Shown piece after piece: positions 25,813 through 34,645 of a stretch of DNA of 64,000 bases. Position 1 is the stretch's first letter; each line of letters starts with the position of its first letter. This stretch comes from CAZOOA01 sp964581355. Lineage in GTDB: Bacteria > Bacillota > Dethiobacteria > DTU022 > UBA8154. The notes under the pieces were generated by a model. It did no database searches and was not told where the DNA came from. It was given only the letters and a program-made list of their open reading frames with translations. The translations under genes were made by a program, and so were the position numbers. Location of the stretch: positions 1 through 64,000 of the forward strand of contig CAZOOA010000007.1 of NCBI GenBank assembly GCA_964581355.1. The letters run 5' to 3'.

Positions 25813-25867
25813 TGTAAAATCAATGTTTTACATCTTTTATTATAACAAAAAGTGTGACACACTTCAA
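25813..25867 (-). promoter_or_regulatory. asp23 promoter with two palindromes
   Basis: TTGAAG (25862-25867), a 17-bp spacer and an extended -10 TGTTATAAT (TATAAT at 25839-25844) form a strong sigma-A promoter. The spacer holds AAGTGTG-A-CACACTT (25850-25864), a perfect 7-bp dyad with a single central base. A second dyad, TGTAAAA-6-TTTTACA, covers 25813-25832 around the expected transcription start. Both are well placed for a repressor. Confidence 0.75.
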
Positions 25868-25905
25868 ACTCCATTCATTAATAATTGCTAAAAGAAAAAT
25901 CATAC

Positions 25906-26335
25906 AACCACCACGGCTCTATCGAGCCACAACAGGGGATGAAAAACCTTTTTTACGGCCGAAGCGCTGGCTTTCAACATCCCGCCCCCTAACCGGGGAG
26001 TTGGCGCATTCGTCCGGCAACGTTGGTCTCTGTGGCTAGAGGCGTTTGGTAACCGAAGGTTCTTGGGCGGTCCAGCCGAGAGAACGCTCGCTACTCCAGG
26101 GCAGCGCGGCGTTTGCCTAACCCGCCCGGTGCATGTGCAGCGAAGATGCAAGTTACTGCGAAACGAGGGCCGGGAGGGGACCCGGCCGGCATGGAGGCCG
26201 GCCGCCTGGCAGCCGAAGCATGGATGCTGAGTCTGCAAGTTGGTCTCCGAAGGGCCGAGTAGAGCAGCTTAACTTGCCTGAAGCGAACCTAAACCGGCAG
26301 GTACGGCATACGCCAACGCTGCCATTTTCATACTA
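25906..26335 (+). ncRNA. Structured repeat element, copy A
   Basis: This GC-rich island without convincing ORFs fills the gap between asp23 and spoIIIAH. Its first 173 nt (25906-26078) align without gaps with copy B at 39122-39294; by hand count about 142 positions match. Changes in the stem around 25970-26000 are compensatory (A-T becomes T-A; a U-G pair becomes C-G), and the wobbles are valid only if the RNA is read on the plus strand. The 3' part (26079-26335) differs from copy B but ends in a similar TTTTCAT. It is probably a mobile structured RNA element. The family is not recognised; an IscB/HEARO-type omega RNA is one possibility to test. Confidence 0.65.
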
Positions 26336-26339
26336 AAGA

Positions 26340-26873
26340 TTAACTTTGCTGGACCACCTGGACCTGTTCCCTGGCAGCTCCAGTTATAACCGAGACCAGT
26401 TCAGCAATTCTCCGGTAGTCCTCTTCAGCCAACTCTTCAGCATAGACCATTACAGTTGCTACGCCCCGGCGGAAAAACAGCAAAACATCGGGATAACCCT
26501 GAGCCTTCAGCATATTTTCAACAATAAGTTCTTTTTCCATTAATTCCACCAGGTTTAAAATCTGCACTTCAGCTTCCCTACGTGCATCTTCACCCACTTT
26601 TGGGTTATTGATCATTTCATTCAGCACTTCCAGTTCCTGCGACCGGACACGGTCTCTTTCCAGTCGATATTCAACAAAAAAAGCCTGGGAATCATCAAAC
26701 TCCCATCTGGAAGGATCTTCAGTAAAGTCACCTGAAATCATGGGCGTTAAAGTTGAATCATCAAAAACTACTTCAACCTGGCTCATTTCTTCTTCCAAAA
26801 CTGTAACAAGAAAATACGTTACAACTCCAACCAGCAGGATTGTAATAATCCAAAGATTTCTTTTGCTCATCAA
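26340..26873 (-). CDS. spoIIIAH: Stage III sporulation protein AH
   Basis: SpoIIIAH sits in the mother-cell membrane and binds forespore SpoIIQ (or its clostridial counterpart) across the intermembrane space, forming the feeding-tube channel. It has one N-terminal transmembrane segment (about residues 5-25) and a YscJ-like extracellular domain in the C-terminal half. The family-typical ending GVATVMVYAEELAEEDYRRI is clear. The length is 177 residues. It is the last gene of spoIIIA. Confidence 0.93.
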   Translation of the reverse strand: MMSKRNLWIITILLVGVVTYFLVTVLEEEMSQVEVVFDDSTLTPMISGDFTEDPSRWEFDDSQAFFVEYRLERDRVRSQELEVLNEMINNPKVGEDARREAEVQILNLVELMEKELIVENMLKAQGYPDVLLFFRRGVATVMVYAEELAEEDYRRIAELVSVITGAAREQVQVVQQS

Positions 26874-26900
26874 TCACAAACATCCCCCTTCTTGACGGTT

Positions 26901-27521
26901 CTACCTTGAACTGCAGGGTAAAACTGCTATCCGGTGGGCTGGCAGATCCATTACATTTTGGATTGCCCGCACAATTCTAATCTGTGTAGCGTAATCACCC
27001 AGACCACCAGCCACAATCAATACACCTTTCACCTGCGGCATTTTTTCTGCTGATAAGACTGTTTTCTCCCCACCACTATCCCGGGATAAAACATGCTCAT
27101 ATTTTTGGTTTGTTTCATATATTTCCCGCGTACCCCCTTCTCTATCTGTTTCTACTGTTTCCCGCTTCACCTCTTCCATGTCTTGGGCGTACTGAAACTC
27201 TCCCCTGGTGGCAAAATTGATAAAGATATGAACATCGCTAACCCCGTCCATATTGGAAAGAACTTGCTGGAGCTTCCTTTCTATCTTCTCTTGCTCGGAA
27301 CTGTAGCACAATTTGTGAGCGGTTGTTTCTGAAAATTCCCCCGCGTCTCCATCATTCCCTGTTTTCTGTAAAGAAATCAGGGGGCCAGCAAGCATCATCA
27401 CAATACCAGCTACAAGAAAAATCAAAAGAAACTTGCGCTTTTCCTTTTTATCTGCAAACTCTTCACCTGTAAAAAATGATTTAATTACAGCCGGGATACT
27501 TTTTGATTGTTTTTCAGTCAT
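26901..27521 (-). CDS. spoIIIAG: Stage III sporulation protein AG
   Basis: SpoIIIAG is a ring-forming channel component of the SpoIIIA-SpoIIQ complex, 206 residues. A single transmembrane helix lies at about 29-48. The extracellular domain has IERKLQQVLSNMDGVSDVHIF and VKGVLIVAGGLGD, the ring-building motif region. It overlaps spoIIIAF by 8 bp, consistent with coupling. Confidence 0.94.
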   Translation of the reverse strand: MTEKQSKSIPAVIKSFFTGEEFADKKEKRKFLLIFLVAGIVMMLAGPLISLQKTGNDGDAGEFSETTAHKLCYSSEQEKIERKLQQVLSNMDGVSDVHIFINFATRGEFQYAQDMEEVKRETVETDREGGTREIYETNQKYEHVLSRDSGGEKTVLSAEKMPQVKGVLIVAGGLGDYATQIRIVRAIQNVMDLPAHRIAVLPCSSR

Positions 27522-28191
27522 TGCTTTCCCCGTTTCCTAATAGTTTTACGCTGATTCTATCACAGGGTAGGCCTAAAAAAGCCGATAAAGATGAAACCAC
27601 TTCTTGCTCTATCTCTTCAAACAACCTGTACTCCTCTTTGTTAACACCTCCTTTGGCTCCATTGATTTCCTCATCCTGCCCAATAATGACCCGTGAAACT
27701 TTTTCGGGTTGCGAATTCTGTCCAGGGCATGACAATCCGGGAAAAGATAACCAAACTTTTATATCATCGATCACACCAAATGAAATGCTGTCCGGGTTTT
27801 GTTCGATTTCAGCTTCTACTTCCACCACTTCAAGGTTGTATTCATTTTTTATTTTTTTTCTAATCACTTCTTGCAAACTTTGATGATATTCATCCAGGGC
27901 AAGCTCAATGTTACTCTTTTGAATAGTTTCTCCTTGTTGAAGAATGTTTTCCAGCTGCTCCTGTCCTGTTTCCCCAACCCAGGCAGGTGTTTCCCAATAA
28001 GGAGCTATTTCGGTAATGTTTTGCAGGGGCGAAATGATGGTAAAGATTAACATAATACCCACAATAACCCTGAGATAACTCCTGAAGACCCCTTGAGGAA
28101 GGATCATTTCCAGTAAGGTAGATAAAAAGATTAAGATAACGATGTAGCGAACCAACGAACTGATCATATCAATCACTTTTAAACCCTCCAC
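27514..28191 (-). CDS. spoIIIAF: Stage III sporulation protein AF
   Basis: This 225-residue SpoIIIAF has two N-terminal transmembrane segments (about 12-30 and 36-56, ending LQNITE). A soluble domain carries the coiled region IELALDEYHQSLQEVIRKK. It is part of the eight-gene engulfment channel operon. Start and end overlap or nearly touch the neighbouring genes. Confidence 0.92.
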   Translation of the reverse strand: MEGLKVIDMISSLVRYIVILIFLSTLLEMILPQGVFRSYLRVIVGIMLIFTIISPLQNITEIAPYWETPAWVGETGQEQLENILQQGETIQKSNIELALDEYHQSLQEVIRKKIKNEYNLEVVEVEAEIEQNPDSISFGVIDDIKVWLSFPGLSCPGQNSQPEKVSRVIIGQDEEINGAKGGVNKEEYRLFEEIEQEVVSSLSAFLGLPCDRISVKLLGNGESND

Positions 28192-28197
28192 TGGTTT

Positions 28198-29421
28198 TTA
28201 TCGCAGCATGACTGCGGCATTGCTGGCCCCGGCAATGATGGAAACGCCAATAAAAAAAACAAGGGCGACTGTAGCCACAGCAGCAAAAATAATAGCCAGG
28301 CAATTCCCCATAGTATTAAGAGCCTCTCCTAAAGAAGTTTCCCCGATAGGTTGTACCAGGGCACCAGCGAACTTATAAATAAATATAAGGATTAACAGTT
28401 TGACCAGGGGGAAAGTTACTATAAGTGACAGGGTAATTAAACCGGCAATGGTGGCACCGTTTTTTAACAGAATTGAATAGCCCAGAACGGTTTCCACTGC
28501 ATCTGCCAGCATCTTTCCTACTACAGGGATAAATGAACCGGTTATAAATTTAGCTGTCCTTAGTGTCAGCGCATCTCCGACGCTGCCTGCAATTCCTTGT
28601 ATTGCAGTTAAACCAGTAAACAAAGTCAGCATGAAGCCCAGGCTCCAGATACTGATATCTTTAAATAATTCTGCCAGGCGATTTACTTTCAACTGGGGCG
28701 AAAAGTGGCTGGCAAGGAAAAGGATGGTTGAAAAGTATATTAATGGGAATATTACCTCGTTTACGATTTTAGCCATCATGTTAACTGAAAAAATGATTAA
28801 AGGATGAAATAAACTAACAGATGTTATATGTCCCAGTGAAGCCAGTAGTGTCAGTAAAACGGGTAGTAGTGCAAACATGAACCCTACCATCTCTTCAACA
28901 GCATTTTTTCCGATTTTCACTGCCAGGGAAAAACTCCCAAGGGCTAATCCCAACAGGACCATAAAAGCTATTGCCTCTGTTAAACGGGCTACTTCCTCAC
29001 TTTGAAAAGCGCTTTGAAGGTTCTTTAAAAGAGCGGAAACCACAGATAGCAGGATCAATTGACCCAAAAGTTTAATATTTATAACCAATTCATTCATAAA
29101 GTAGCGGGCCAGTCCATTAAAAAGTCCTTTTATACCAGACAATATTCCTTCTTCCATGCCATCCTGCCAGGCATCTTGTAAACTAAACTCTGGCATAAAC
29201 TCACCCAGCTCTCTATCCATCTCATCCCAGTATCGCTCAACATCCTCCCACCCCTGGATATCCTGATAAGTTTTCATATTGATGGTTCGGTTCATTTCCT
29301 GTTCCATGGCGTTACTTTCAACAATATGTAGAACCTGCAATAAAAGAACAAATAGTATTACCAGGAGGCACCGGGAACTACCAAACCGTAATAACACTTC
29401 CCGGTTAATTCTCTTGATCAT
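28198..29421 (-). CDS. spoIIIAE: Stage III sporulation protein AE
   Basis: SpoIIIAE is the large polytopic membrane protein of the SpoIIIA complex. This 407-residue copy has an N-terminal signal-like hydrophobic segment, then a soluble stretch (about 45-100), then six to eight hydrophobic segments, among them LLTLLASLGHITSVSLFHPL and ITGSFIPVVGKMLADAVETV, which are strongly conserved in the family. It is likely a transporter-like core. Confidence 0.95.
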   Translation of the reverse strand: MIKRINREVLLRFGSSRCLLVILFVLLLQVLHIVESNAMEQEMNRTINMKTYQDIQGWEDVERYWDEMDRELGEFMPEFSLQDAWQDGMEEGILSGIKGLFNGLARYFMNELVINIKLLGQLILLSVVSALLKNLQSAFQSEEVARLTEAIAFMVLLGLALGSFSLAVKIGKNAVEEMVGFMFALLPVLLTLLASLGHITSVSLFHPLIIFSVNMMAKIVNEVIFPLIYFSTILFLASHFSPQLKVNRLAELFKDISIWSLGFMLTLFTGLTAIQGIAGSVGDALTLRTAKFITGSFIPVVGKMLADAVETVLGYSILLKNGATIAGLITLSLIVTFPLVKLLILIFIYKFAGALVQPIGETSLGEALNTMGNCLAIIFAAVATVALVFFIGVSIIAGASNAAVMLR

Positions 29422-29454
29422 AAGGAGTACACTCCAATGCAGGGTTCTTCATTT

Positions 29455-29841
29455 TTACGGAATAAATCCAATAATTCGTTCCATAACAGATACAAGAATC
29501 GGGATGGCTATAACCAGGATCATCACTTTTCCAGCAAATTCTATTTTAAAGGCAATATTTTTTTCATCAGCATCACGGCATATTTGCGAACCAAACTCCG
29601 CCAGGTATGCAATACCGATCACTCTTAACAATGTTGTCAAGTAGACTGAATCCATTCCTGCTTCTTTGGCCATACTAAAGATCAGCTCAATAATCATGCT
29701 TAAATAATGAATTAGGTAGAGCACTATGACAACGCCAGCAACCAGGGACAATAGCCTGGCTATTTCAGGGCGGGATTCTCTGATGAAAACGATGATGATG
29801 GTGGTCATAACTCCCAAACCTACAACCTGGGAAATCTGCAT
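29455..29841 (-). CDS. spoIIIAD: Stage III sporulation protein AD
   Basis: This small membrane protein (about 128 residues from the ATG at 29841) has three to four hydrophobic segments, including ISQVVGLGVMTTIIIVFIR and the family motif LLRVIGIAYLAEFGSQICRD. The upstream in-frame extension would run into spoIIIAC, so the later ATG was chosen. It follows spoIIIAC after about 20 bp. Confidence 0.93.
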   Translation of the reverse strand: MQISQVVGLGVMTTIIIVFIRESRPEIARLLSLVAGVVIVLYLIHYLSMIIELIFSMAKEAGMDSVYLTTLLRVIGIAYLAEFGSQICRDADEKNIAFKIEFAGKVMILVIAIPILVSVMERIIGFIP

Positions 29842-29860
29842 CTTTTCCACACCTGCCTGA

Positions 29861-30067
29861 TCAATATATGTGAAATATAGTGCGGATGCTTTCAAATAAG
29901 TCTGCTACCAACTGCAAGACTAAAAGCAGGACGATCACAACTCCTACAAGGGTAAGCATCTGTGCTTGTTCTTCTTTCCCGGCCTGTTTTAAGACAATAT
30001 TAATAACAGAAATAAAGATTCCAATGCCTGCTATCTGAAAAAGAAGGTCAACCCGTAGAACATCCAC
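29861..30067 (-). CDS. spoIIIAC: Stage III sporulation protein AC
   Basis: This 68-residue protein has two membrane helices (LLFQIAGIGIFISVINIVLK and VGVVIVLLLVLQLVADLF), the standard SpoIIIAC form. It probably forms a paired membrane unit with SpoIIIAD. It lies between spoIIIAB and spoIIIAD in the conserved order. Confidence 0.94.
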   Translation of the reverse strand: MDVLRVDLLFQIAGIGIFISVINIVLKQAGKEEQAQMLTLVGVVIVLLLVLQLVADLFESIRTIFHIY

Positions 30068-30122
30068 AGCCTTAATACCCCTTTCCTGTAATTAGGGAAC
30101 TATAATATTCTTGGCAGGCACC

Positions 30123-30647
30123 TCATAATAACATTAAGGATAGAGTGACACCCCCAAGTAAGCCGAGATACCTCCACAGTTTATCATTGCGATCCAATTC
30201 CAAACGTGCTTTTTCCAAGGCATGTCTAATAAAATCCTGGATTAAAGCAATTTGTTTCAACTGCCCCGCTTTATCTCCTTTCCCCCAGATTACACTTAGC
30301 CTGTTAATTTCATTTAGCTGCCTTTCGGTAAGGTCAAGTTCATTTTTGTACTTCTGAACCGCCTCCACCCAGCATTTTTGAGCACTTAACCCCCGACAGC
30401 TCTCCATTTCTTTCGCTGCGTCCAGAAAGATATTTCCCATGGGGTTGGAGATATTTTTTCCAGCCCGGGCAAAGGCTTGCGGCAGTGGTGTCAATCCATG
30501 ATTAATCTCCGCATGGACCATTTCTAAAGAAACCAGTAAACTCTCCAGGTTGTTTACACGATTACGATACCTGGAACTTAGCTGAACCCCGTACAGGTAT
30601 GCTGCACTGATGATAAAAGCAGCACCGATAATTTTTAGGATCATCAT
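30123..30647 (-). CDS. spoIIIAB: Stage III sporulation protein AB
   Basis: This 174-residue SpoIIIAB, distantly GspF-like, has an N-terminal membrane helix (about 5-20), a helical cytoplasmic domain (SSRYRNRVNNLESLLVSLEM, then GLTPLPQAFARAG) and a C-terminal hydrophobic tail. It overlaps the end of spoIIIAA by 4 bp. It is the presumed partner of the SpoIIIAA ATPase. Confidence 0.93.
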   Translation of the reverse strand: MMILKIIGAAFIISAAYLYGVQLSSRYRNRVNNLESLLVSLEMVHAEINHGLTPLPQAFARAGKNISNPMGNIFLDAAKEMESCRGLSAQKCWVEAVQKYKNELDLTERQLNEINRLSVIWGKGDKAGQLKQIALIQDFIRHALEKARLELDRNDKLWRYLGLLGGVTLSLMLL

Positions 30648-31636
30648 TCGCCTCCTCGGGATGAGTAAAGAGGCAGCCCTTTTTCTCCTTCGACAATAGT
30701 TTCAATAGTTCCCGGGCCATCACGACTGCTTAAGATAACAAGCCTTTCAAAATAATTTTTTTGGATCAGTTTATTCAGTATAGGTCTGTGAAATATATCA
30801 TCAAGACTGCAACCATGAGCTGATGTGATTACACTAACCCCGGAATTCACGGCTTCTTCTATTGCCTGAATGTCTTCTTCACGCCCTATTTCATCAGTTA
30901 TGATTACTTGAGGAGAAAGAGCTCTTAAAGCCATCATAATCCCTTCTGCTTTAGGGCAGGCATCTAATACATCTGTCCTGCACCCTGTGTCTAGTTGTGG
31001 TACGCCCTGGTAACATCCCGCAATTTCTGAACGCTCATCAATTATACTAACCTTTAATCCCTGGTTAAAAACACCTTCCCCCTGACTTATGGACCTGGCA
31101 AGATCTCTTAATAGCGTTGTCTTTCCTGCTTGTGGAGGGGATATTACTATGGTATGGTAAATTCTCCCTTTTCGCCGGTCAATTAAAAATGGGACTACTT
31201 TTTCCCCTGCTCCAAGAACTTGTCTGGATACTCGAATATTCATGGAGCTGATACAGTTGAGTATTTTCACTGCACCATTCTCTATTACAGCCCGTCCAGC
31301 TAATCCCACCCGGTGTCCCCCGGGGATAGTCAGGTAACCCTGCCTCAATTCTTCCTCACATGCATATATCGAGTAACCCGAAAGTAATTCCAAGGTATCT
31401 TCTATTTCTTTGCTTACAACAAGATACGCTTTATGTTGTGAACTTATACAGCCACGCTGATCCAGGAATGCACCACCCAGGCCCGGCAGTATAATCATCA
31501 ACCCCTGGACACTTCTTAATCTTATTTCTTCCACCTGGTTTAATAAATCAGGGGAGACCATGTTTAAAATAGTTCGTACTGAAGGAGACAGATAAGGCAA
31601 AATTTGTTCTTTTATAATTTGACTTGCCTTTTTCAT
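30644..31636 (-). CDS. spoIIIAA: Stage III sporulation protein AA (ATPase)
   Basis: This is the secretion-ATPase-like protein that powers the SpoIIIA-SpoIIQ channel, 330 residues. Walker A reads ISPPQAGKTTLLRD near residue 172, where the usual first Gly is replaced by Ser. SIIDERSEIAG and VIITDEIGREED supply the acidic catalytic motifs. It heads the spoIIIA operon. A weak sigma-E-like pair (AATATC near 31785-31790 and CATAAAAG at 31765-31772) lies about 130 bp upstream, with spacing slightly short of the consensus. Confidence 0.95.
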   Translation of the reverse strand: MKKASQIIKEQILPYLSPSVRTILNMVSPDLLNQVEEIRLRSVQGLMIILPGLGGAFLDQRGCISSQHKAYLVVSKEIEDTLELLSGYSIYACEEELRQGYLTIPGGHRVGLAGRAVIENGAVKILNCISSMNIRVSRQVLGAGEKVVPFLIDRRKGRIYHTIVISPPQAGKTTLLRDLARSISQGEGVFNQGLKVSIIDERSEIAGCYQGVPQLDTGCRTDVLDACPKAEGIMMALRALSPQVIITDEIGREEDIQAIEEAVNSGVSVITSAHGCSLDDIFHRPILNKLIQKNYFERLVILSSRDGPGTIETIVEGEKGLPLYSSRGGE

Positions 31637-31840
31637 GGTTTCACCTACTGTTCGCTGTTCCAGCCAAGCTTATTTTCTTGCCTGGTTCCTTACAAACTGC
31701 CAAAGAGGTTTATCTTCATTACTTCGATTAGCCTGCCTTAACAATTACTATTAAAAAAACGAAGCTTTTATGCAATTTGCTTAAGATATTAATTATATTC
31801 AGAAAAGGCTCGGAATGGCATACACAAGCCTTGAGGAAAT

Positions 31841-31878
31841 AAAAAAACGCCCCTTTACTTAACAAGGAGCGTTTTTTT
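31841..31878. terminator. Bidirectional terminator after the CD1247-type gene
   Basis: Arms AAAAAAACGC (31841-31850) and GCGTTTTTTT (31869-31878) with further inner pairing form a hairpin ending in seven T on either strand. It lies about 30 bp beyond the stop of the upstream gene and separates it from spoIIIAA. Confidence 0.88.
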
Positions 31879-31907
31879 AACTGTCTATTGTCCTGCTGGC
31901 TGCTTAT

Positions 31908-32354
31908 TTACTTTTCTTCATCTTCCTGGAAATCTGCTTCTATTTCAGCATCCCAGTCTTCATCGTTTGTAAAAACCACTTTGCCGCAACCAGGACAGAG
32001 CACTTCCAGGGCATCTTCATCATCCAAAATGTCTTCATCAATAGCTACTTCCTGGTGACACTCAGGACATTCTACAGAAAAAGGAACATCATAAATATCA
32101 TCATCATAATCGTCGTACAGGTCTTCCTCATCATCCAGGTAGCCTTCTTCCAGGTCGGAAAGATCTTCATCCAGGGCTTCCACGTAAGAAAAAAGCTCCT
32201 CCTGGTCTTCCTTTAAGTCCTCTACAGTATCAATAATATCTTCGATCACCATAACAATTTGGCGAATCATTTTTCCTTCTTTGGTGTTGTCGTCAATACC
32301 GAGACCCTCTGCCAGCCCTTTTAAGTAACCCAGGCGGGAATTTAAATCTTCCAT
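31908..32354 (-). CDS. CD1247-type acidic zinc-ribbon protein
   Basis: This 148-residue protein has an N-terminal helical region (SRLGYLKGLAEGLGIDD) found in clostridial CD1247-type proteins. A very acidic middle with many Asp/Glu follows. The C-terminal zinc ribbon uses CPEC and CPGC near residues 95 and 119. The function is unknown. It follows efp after 18 bp and ends at a strong terminator, so it is cotranscribed with efp and the upstream peptidase. Confidence 0.8.
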   Translation of the reverse strand: MEDLNSRLGYLKGLAEGLGIDDNTKEGKMIRQIVMVIEDIIDTVEDLKEDQEELFSYVEALDEDLSDLEEGYLDDEEDLYDDYDDDIYDVPFSVECPECHQEVAIDEDILDDEDALEVLCPGCGKVVFTNDEDWDAEIEADFQEDEEK

Positions 32355-32372
32355 CTTTATACCTCCCTTTTT

Positions 32373-32930
32373 TTATACTCGTTCCAGGTACGACCCGGAC
32401 CGGGTATCGATTCTTAACTTATCCCCTTCATTGATAAAAAAGGGAACCTGTACTACCAGGCCGGTTTCAAGTTTTGCCGGCTTACTGCCTCCGGAAGCTG
32501 TATCCCCTTTAACACCAGGATCCGTTTCCACGACCTCCAGTTCAACTGAGTGAGGAAGATCTATCCCTATTGTTTCTTCTTTGAAAAACAGCAAACTAAT
32601 TTTTAAATTTTCTTTTAGATATTTCAAGTTGTCACCCAGTTGTTCTTCACTCAAAGAGACCTGATCATAATTTTCCGTGTCCATGAAAAAATATTCTTCC
32701 CCGTTGCTATAAAGATATTCCATTTCCCTTTTCTCTATGATCGCCTTGGGGACCTTTTCTCCAGCACGAAAAGTTTTTTCTGTAATGGAACCGGTTCGCA
32801 GGTTTTTTAGCCGGGAACGAACAAAAGCAGCCCCCTTGCCTGGCTTGACATGCTGAAAATCTGTAACAGTATAAACTTGCCCATCCAATTCAATTGTCAA
32901 TCCTGTTTGAAAATCATTTGTGGAAATCAT
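32373..32930 (-). CDS. efp: Elongation factor P
   Basis: EF-P rescues ribosomes stalled at polyproline stretches. The 185-residue length and three-domain form are standard. The N-terminal KOW-like domain has the exposed loop KPGKGAAFVR, so the modified residue would be Lys (the tip differs from Bacillus). The C-terminal OB domain ends GDKLRIDTRSGSYLERV. No epmA or epmB genes are nearby. Confidence 0.97.
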   Translation of the reverse strand: MISTNDFQTGLTIELDGQVYTVTDFQHVKPGKGAAFVRSRLKNLRTGSITEKTFRAGEKVPKAIIEKREMEYLYSNGEEYFFMDTENYDQVSLSEEQLGDNLKYLKENLKISLLFFKEETIGIDLPHSVELEVVETDPGVKGDTASGGSKPAKLETGLVVQVPFFINEGDKLRIDTRSGSYLERV

Positions 32931-32971
32931 CCATTAAATCCCTCCCCCGCCGTTATTTCAGTTAGCTCGGA

Positions 32972-34048
32972 CTAATTCAGTTCCAGGACTTTTGGGCTTT
33001 TCGTCAGACTTTCCGGCCCGCTGGCACGAAGTACAATAAGATCTTCAATACGTACCCCTCCCCACCCCCGGAAATAAAGGCCGGGTTCAACAGTAAATAC
33101 CATCCCTTCTTCCAACGTTCCCTGGCCTCGAGGTGAAAGAGAGGGCCGCTCATGAACTTCAAGCCCAATACCATGTCCCAAACCATGTCCAAAATTATCA
33201 CCAAATCCGTGCTGTTGAAAAAAGCTGCGCACCTGGGCATCCACCCGGACCACTTCAATTCCGCTTTCCAAGTTTTCCTGAGCAAGTTCCTGGGCTTGAA
33301 GCACAAGTTCAAAAATCTGCTTTTGTTTCTGATCAGGTTTTCCTACCACCATAGTTCGGGTGGTATCCGAACAATAACCACCGCAAACTGCACCGAAATC
33401 GACAGTCACCAGCTCATTATCCCCGATAGCTTTCTGGCTCGCCACTCCATGAGGGAGAGCAGAGCGGTGCCCCGAAGCAACAATGATTTCGAAAGGAATC
33501 CCTTCTGATCCATTTTTCCGCAAGGAATATTCAAGCTCACAGGCAAAATCCAGTTCACGAATCCCAGGCCTCAACAGAGGAAGCACTTCTTTAAAAGCCT
33601 GGTCAGCAATTTGAGCAGCCCGGGAAATATTGTCAATTTCTTTTTTTTCTTTTGTGGCTCTCAACTTTTCTATTAAATTATCGGCAGAAGTAAATGTAAG
33701 CCATTCCCCGGCTTTTTTCAATTGCTTATATGCTTTTACAGACAAATAGTCCTCTTCAACAGCTAAGGAAGAAATACCTTCTTTTGTTAAAACATTAACT
33801 GCTTTTTGATAATTCATGCCCCCTTCTATTTTCACAACTTCAAAGGAAGGTGACTGGTTTTGCGCCTGCTCCAGGTAGCGAAAATCGGTAAAAAGGAATA
33901 CTTTTTCTGGAGTAATTAATAAAAAACCACTGGTTCCAGTAAACCCACTTAAGTAATGAATATTGGGGCGATGAGTGACCAGTACAGCTTGCAGATCAAA
34001 TTCTAACATTTTGCTTTGAAAGTGCTTCCACCTTTGCGCTATCACCAC
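32972..34048 (-). CDS. M24 Xaa-Pro peptidase
   Basis: This 358-residue pita-bread fold metallopeptidase (YqhT/PepQ type) removes or splits Xaa-Pro N-terminal residues. The metal ligands appear in VTVDFGAVCGGYCSDTTRT (two Asp), HGLGHGIGLEVHE (His), VFTVEPGLY (Glu) and GVRIEDLI (Glu). The N-terminal creatinase-like domain starts near residue 5. The start is GTG at 34048. Conserved neighbours are aroQ upstream and efp downstream; all three relate to the Bacillus yqhS-yqhT-efp order. Confidence 0.94.
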   Translation of the reverse strand: MVIAQRWKHFQSKMLEFDLQAVLVTHRPNIHYLSGFTGTSGFLLITPEKVFLFTDFRYLEQAQNQSPSFEVVKIEGGMNYQKAVNVLTKEGISSLAVEEDYLSVKAYKQLKKAGEWLTFTSADNLIEKLRATKEKKEIDNISRAAQIADQAFKEVLPLLRPGIRELDFACELEYSLRKNGSEGIPFEIIVASGHRSALPHGVASQKAIGDNELVTVDFGAVCGGYCSDTTRTMVVGKPDQKQKQIFELVLQAQELAQENLESGIEVVRVDAQVRSFFQQHGFGDNFGHGLGHGIGLEVHERPSLSPRGQGTLEEGMVFTVEPGLYFRGWGGVRIEDLIVLRASGPESLTKSPKVLELN

Positions 34049-34062
34049 CCCCAGTGAAACAG

Positions 34063-34509
34063 TTATTTTCTGATCAAATCTTCCATTATATTTAAGGCAG
34101 CCAAATAACTCATCGCACCAAAACCGCTCACTTGGCCGGTAACAACAGGAGCAATTACCGAGCGGCTCCTAAATTCTTCACGGGCATAAATATTTGATAA
34201 ATGAACCTCCACAATAGGCAGGTCGATCGCTGCCAGGGCATCTCTGATAGCCAGGCTATAATGAGTAAAAGCTCCCGGGTTGATAATTATCCCAGCATAG
34301 TTAGTAGAAGCTTCGTGTATCCAGTCGATTAATTGACCTTCGCTATTGCTTTGACGAATCTCAGTATCCAAGCCCTTTTTTTGCCCTTCTTCAGCAATAC
34401 TCCTGTTTATTGCCTCCAGGTTTTGAAACCCGTAAACCTCAGGCTCACGTTGGCCGAGCAGGTTTAAATTGGGACCATGTAACACAATGATTTTTTTCCT
34501 GGAATCCAT
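34063..34509 (-). CDS. aroQ: 3-dehydroquinate dehydratase, type II
   Basis: AroQ catalyses the third shikimate-pathway step. The 148-residue length and GPNLNLLGQREPEVYG signature (residues 10-25, with the catalytic Tyr) identify type II. The catalytic His is in NPGAFTHYS, and VEVHLSNIYAREEFR closes the site. It is near aroK and aroE, giving three shikimate enzymes in 8 kb. Confidence 0.97.
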   Translation of the reverse strand: MDSRKKIIVLHGPNLNLLGQREPEVYGFQNLEAINRSIAEEGQKKGLDTEIRQSNSEGQLIDWIHEASTNYAGIIINPGAFTHYSLAIRDALAAIDLPIVEVHLSNIYAREEFRSRSVIAPVVTGQVSGFGAMSYLAALNIMEDLIRK

Positions 34510-34645
34510 ACATTAATCTCCTTAGTTGAGAAAAACTCATAGTTACTGATCAGATAACTGTTTGAAAAAATATGCTGGTGCTTTTTGTTAAAATTCCACT
34601 TTCTCCTTAAAATTCCTGCCATCGTTTGAAAAAACCGCCATTTCA

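Noticed and set aside
25906..26335. Naming the repeat as a HEARO/omega RNA of the IscB type
   Set aside because: The size and mobile character fit, but I cannot verify the consensus and no IscB or TnpB gene is nearby. Left as a hypothesis.
25900..26336. ORFs of about 60-110 residues inside the structured element, on both strands
   Set aside because: They are Arg/Pro-rich with no ribosome site or family resemblance, and copy B does not keep the same frames. The shared signal is RNA structure, not protein.
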